A stretch of DNA of 64,000 nucleotides from Topomyia yanbarensis (taxonomy: Eukaryota > Arthropoda > Insecta > Diptera > Culicidae), in the NCBI RefSeq assembly GCF_030247195.1, contig NC_080672.1, forward strand, positions 9,114,001 through 9,178,000. The letters are read 5' to 3'. A program made the position numbers and the translations under genes. The notes below the pieces were generated by a model. The model was not told where the DNA came from. It ran no database searches and saw only the letters and a list, made by a program, of their open reading frames with translations. Below, in pieces: positions 61,338-64,000 of this stretch. How positions within the stretch are numbered: position 1 is the first letter of the stretch; every line of letters begins with the position of its first letter.

Positions 61338-62098
61338 ATTAGCAGAATCAAAATTGGATAGGCTGAGTGGAAATGAATCAATGAATTGATCGAACGTAAA
61401 TAATAAACTTTCGTTTTGCTTTCCATCCATTTGTTGCTAAGAAAGTTTTCGTCTTTGCGCAACGAAAGCACAGATTGCTATCATGCAGGTGTTACGCATG
61501 CATGCGCTAACAAAAATCTGTGTTTCGGTCAAAAATATCTTTTTACCATCTGTGATAACTGAAACAGGAAAAAATCAGTAAAATTCTGCGATAAATTTCC
61601 GAAAAGTCACAATATTTCCAAAAATCTGTGAAAATCTGAAATTTTCATCAAAATACCAAAAATCTGCCATCTGTGAAAAAGAATCGGTGATCAAAAATTG
61701 TGAGAAAAATCTGTGAATATGATAATTTGGCACCATTTGCATCTGGTATACTAAACCTGCACAAAACGTTGCAGAACGCAGGGCTGATTTTTGGAACAAC
61801 TTGTGTTCTCATTCAGCCCTCGCTTATGCAAATTTACGATATTATGACAGATCAGCTAAGCGCGGTGTTTCATGAAGCACGACCGTTCCTTTTGATCGGA
61901 AAAGGCCGCGTGAAATTTTGGGGAAATGCGCAAATAGTACCACGACACTATGTTCACCGTGTTTGCAAATGGAGCTTGAATGTACAAGCAATCTTGTACA
62001 TAAAAATGTGCTGGAAACGAGCACAACACAAAAGAAAGCATAGTGTTTGAACGGACAAGCTCAGTCACGTGTTGGACGGCACTGGGTAGCGTACCTCC

Positions 62099-62140
62099 AC
62101 AGCCAGTATAACGGACTTCTAACTCAGCTATACTGGCTGT
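62099..62140 (-). other. Hairpin in family Y copy D
   Basis: Perfect 12-bp stem acagccagtata / tatactggctgt. Compared with copy C, one G:C pair has become A:T on both sides, keeping the stem intact. Confidence 0.65.
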
Positions 62141-62158
62141 GAAAACACACAGCGAAAC

Positions 62159-62207
62159 TCAGCTTGTCCGGCCAAATCCGTTCTTTAAATAGTCGATGAT
62201 GACGTCA
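62159..62207 (-). promoter_or_regulatory. Promoter-like CRE and TATA in family Y copy D
   Basis: On the minus strand: TGACGTCA at 62207-62200, 8 bp, TATTTAAA at 62191-62184, and a candidate start A at 62159, again 32 nt from the TATA start. The initiator is changed (TGAGTT instead of TCAGTT). Confidence 0.5.
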
Positions 62208-62521
62208 TTCATAAAAGCGTAGCGCGCTAGGTATACGAATCTGTCGTGCCGGACTTGGGAGTGCTATCTTTTGTGTGTAAATGCGCGATATTTTGACTAG
62301 ATTATACATTATTCAAATTTTTAATGTCATGATATCAAAAATCTTTGGTTTTATCTATTGGAATCTATTCGTAGAAGTTTTTCGGGCGATATGCGTAAAA
62401 AAATTAAAAATTTATCGTGAGATGGCTGAATTATATGCATTTAAAATTGGACCACTTTTCGTTACATACCATTTTTGTAGAATTGGCAAAGTGCACCCCC
62501 ATATCGAAAACAAAGACCGTC

Positions 62522-63050
62522 AAAAATCGATCTACACATACCATTAAATCTCATCCAATGCATAGTTATTGAACTTGTTTATATAATTAACTTATTTGTC
62601 TTAAAATACTCAAAAAGAATTATTGGAATTTTAAATCTTTTAGTTCCATTGGGAAGGAGGGAAAATTTCCTGTTGCTTGGTGTACTCATATTTATCAGTT
62701 AATTAGTTTTAGTTGCCTTTTAGTGGTAACGCAGTTAAAAGTTAGTGTTTTCGATGAGGTTGGTATAATTTTTCTCAAAATAATGATTTATGAGTATAAC
62801 AATATCTATTATCCAGAAGTTGAGTTTCAAGACGATCCATGATTTGTTTTTCAACATCGTATTCCTCACGAAAGAAAATCCTTTCATAAATTCGTGAATT
62901 CATGATCACGATCACGATTTCGTGAACTGATGGATTTACGAAAACCGTGACCAAATTCCTGAAATTATGAATAATAAACCTCATATTCATGAAACAGTTT
63001 GTATTTCCAAAAAACTAGTTCGTATCGAATATGTATATAACGTTACATTC
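62522..63050. other. No gene recognised
   Basis: AT-rich. Near 62870-62960 cacgat and cgtga phrases anticipate the minisatellite that follows. Confidence 0.4.
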
Positions 63051-63830
63051 GAATGTTTGGTAAGGTTACATTTTTAATTTGTGTTGTGATCCTTGTTCAT
63101 AATTTGAGAATACACAGCCGACAGTTAAACGATGTTCATGATTGTAGGAGCTTATTAGTGATTTTTATGATTTCTCATCAAGTTACCGTGATATTTTATT
63201 GATGAGTTTGCTATCGGATTTTTCTGTCAGAGTAGCGTGATTTATGTTCATGATTGCAGGATCCTAGTCACGATTTTTGTAATCTCTAATTCGTGGTATT
63301 TTAGTCATGAGTAGAGTGATTTATGCTCATGATTTCAGGATACTAGTCACGATGTTTGTGTGAGTAATGTGAATTATATTTCAGGATCCTTGTCGCAATA
63401 TTCATAATTTCATATTTACGTTATCGTCATATTTTAGGCCCGAGTAGAGTGATTTATGTTCGTGTATTCAGGATCTTAATCGCGTCTTTTGATATTTTAA
63501 TCACGAGTAATGTAATGTATATTCATGATTTCAGGATTTTTTATTTTCATGTTTTCAGGATCTTGGTCGCGATTTTTGATATTTTTGTCACAAATAGTAT
63601 GATTTATGTTCTTGATTTTAGGATCTTACCCACGATTTTCGTAATTTATTTGCACGTTATCTTTATACTAGTGCTTACTTTCGAATTTGGCACGTGGAGT
63701 GATGAGACTCATGTTCATGACATCGGCAGTTTTATTATGATATTCGTAATTTCTCTTCGCCTTATCGCGACCTGTTATTTTGTGGTTATTACCGGTTTTT
63801 GTTCTCGGAGTATCGCGACAATATAAACAG
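63050..63830 (+). repeat. Degenerate minisatellite, unit about 60-105 bp
   Basis: The phrase gtgatttatgttcatgatttcagg and variants recur near 63237, 63318, 63369, 63448, 63510 and 63600, followed by gatcttagtcacgattttt-like sequence. Unit length varies. The 125-residue plus-strand frame at 63449-63826 reads through the repeat (FRIL...FDI) and is an artefact, not a membrane protein gene. Confidence 0.75.
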
Positions 63831-64000
63831 GAGCATAAATGTATAACTAATAAGCGGGATCTTGTTCTATGAGCTATATCACGAACACGATTTGTGGCTC
63901 TAGATTGAATTTATGGTGCTCAGTGCAGTTTTTCTGTCAAGATATCGCACTGAACCTTATCAAATGAATGACAATGTTCTAGGTCCTAATAGTTTAGTTA
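63831..64000. other. No gene recognised
   Basis: Nothing supported at the window end apart from faint minisatellite-like phrases (cacgaacacgattt). Confidence 0.4.

Larger units (their letters stand above)
61360..62521 (-). mobile_element. Family Y element, copy D (inverted)
   Basis: From the right end (gaccgtc at 62515-62521, the degenerate start) leftward it follows copies A and C: tacaaaaatggtatgtaacg, the CRE/TATA block, the hairpin, the gtcgtggtac phrase near 61940, and a distal part (61425-61480) shared with copy A. Segment X (about 61725-61940) is inverted relative to copy C. No protein is recognised. Confidence 0.7.

Noticed and set aside
28175..62521. Family Y copies A to D as long terminal repeats of one retrovirus-like element
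   Set aside because: Copies are in mixed orientation, have no primer-binding site or gag-pol between them, and copy C is a self-contained insertion by empty-site comparison.
63449..63826. 125-residue hydrophobic-looking frame that resembles a membrane protein
   Set aside because: It lies wholly in the degenerate minisatellite; repeated FRIL/FDI blocks follow the DNA repeat.

Overview
This is repeat-dominated eukaryotic DNA, most likely from a culicine (Aedes-type) mosquito. The evidence is a tRNA-derived SINE fragment of the Feilai type, a Juan-like (Jockey-clade) retrotransposon, other non-LTR ORF1 and ORF2 remnants, two hAT-type elements with convincing 8-bp target duplications, and several foldback or MITE-like elements. 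The species call is inference from recalled repeat families, not from a search. I found no convincing host protein-coding gene. Almost every open frame is either transposon-derived or a by-product of AT-rich repeats.

Layout. 0-2.2 kb: a GC-richer tandem repeat block, a fragment of a long-inverted-repeat family and a nested hairpin element. 2.2-9.8 kb: mostly anonymous AT-rich DNA with a SINE fragment, a 1.4-kb element built of ~340-bp modules and bounded by 13-bp inverted repeats, and the first copy of an unidentified, once-coding-looking unit. 9.8-14.1 kb: a complete foldback element, then a second block of the ~470-bp tandem repeat seen at the window start. 14.1-20.8 kb: a tRNA-like sequence between direct repeats, the second, inverted copy of the unidentified unit, and an ORF1 zinc-knuckle remnant. 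20.8-26.1 kb: a decayed Juan-like element on the minus strand, split by a 2.09-kb hAT-type element. 27-32.2 kb: another ORF1 fragment, two copies of a family with a promoter-like region (called family Y here), and a minus-strand non-LTR ORF2 with one in-frame stop. 33.2-35.6 kb: unique-looking sequence.

36.3-44.7 kb: a long array of near-palindromic ~18-bp AT-rich monomers, cut up by inserted inverted-repeat elements. 45.8-48.6 kb: a complete 2.79-kb hAT-type element carrying a nested tRNA-derived SINE. 48.6-50.8 kb: unique-looking sequence. 50.8-56.1 kb: a foldback element whose right arm was split by a family Y element and by a TA-inserting element; the intact left arm serves as the empty site for both. 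56.1-59.4 kb: mostly unique sequence. 59.4-60.7 kb: an inverted-repeat element made of seven ~165-bp units. 61.0-62.5 kb: half of a palindromic element and an inverted family Y copy. 63.1-63.8 kb: a degenerate minisatellite.

The most interesting signal is family Y. Three copies keep a CRE palindrome, then 8 bp, then a TATTTAA box, then a candidate start site at the same 32-nt distance. Two copies also carry a perfect 12-bp hairpin stem in which one base pair has changed on both sides. The second is the unidentified inverted pair at 7.9-8.8 and 14.8-15.8 kb, where protein-like blocks survive in both copies.
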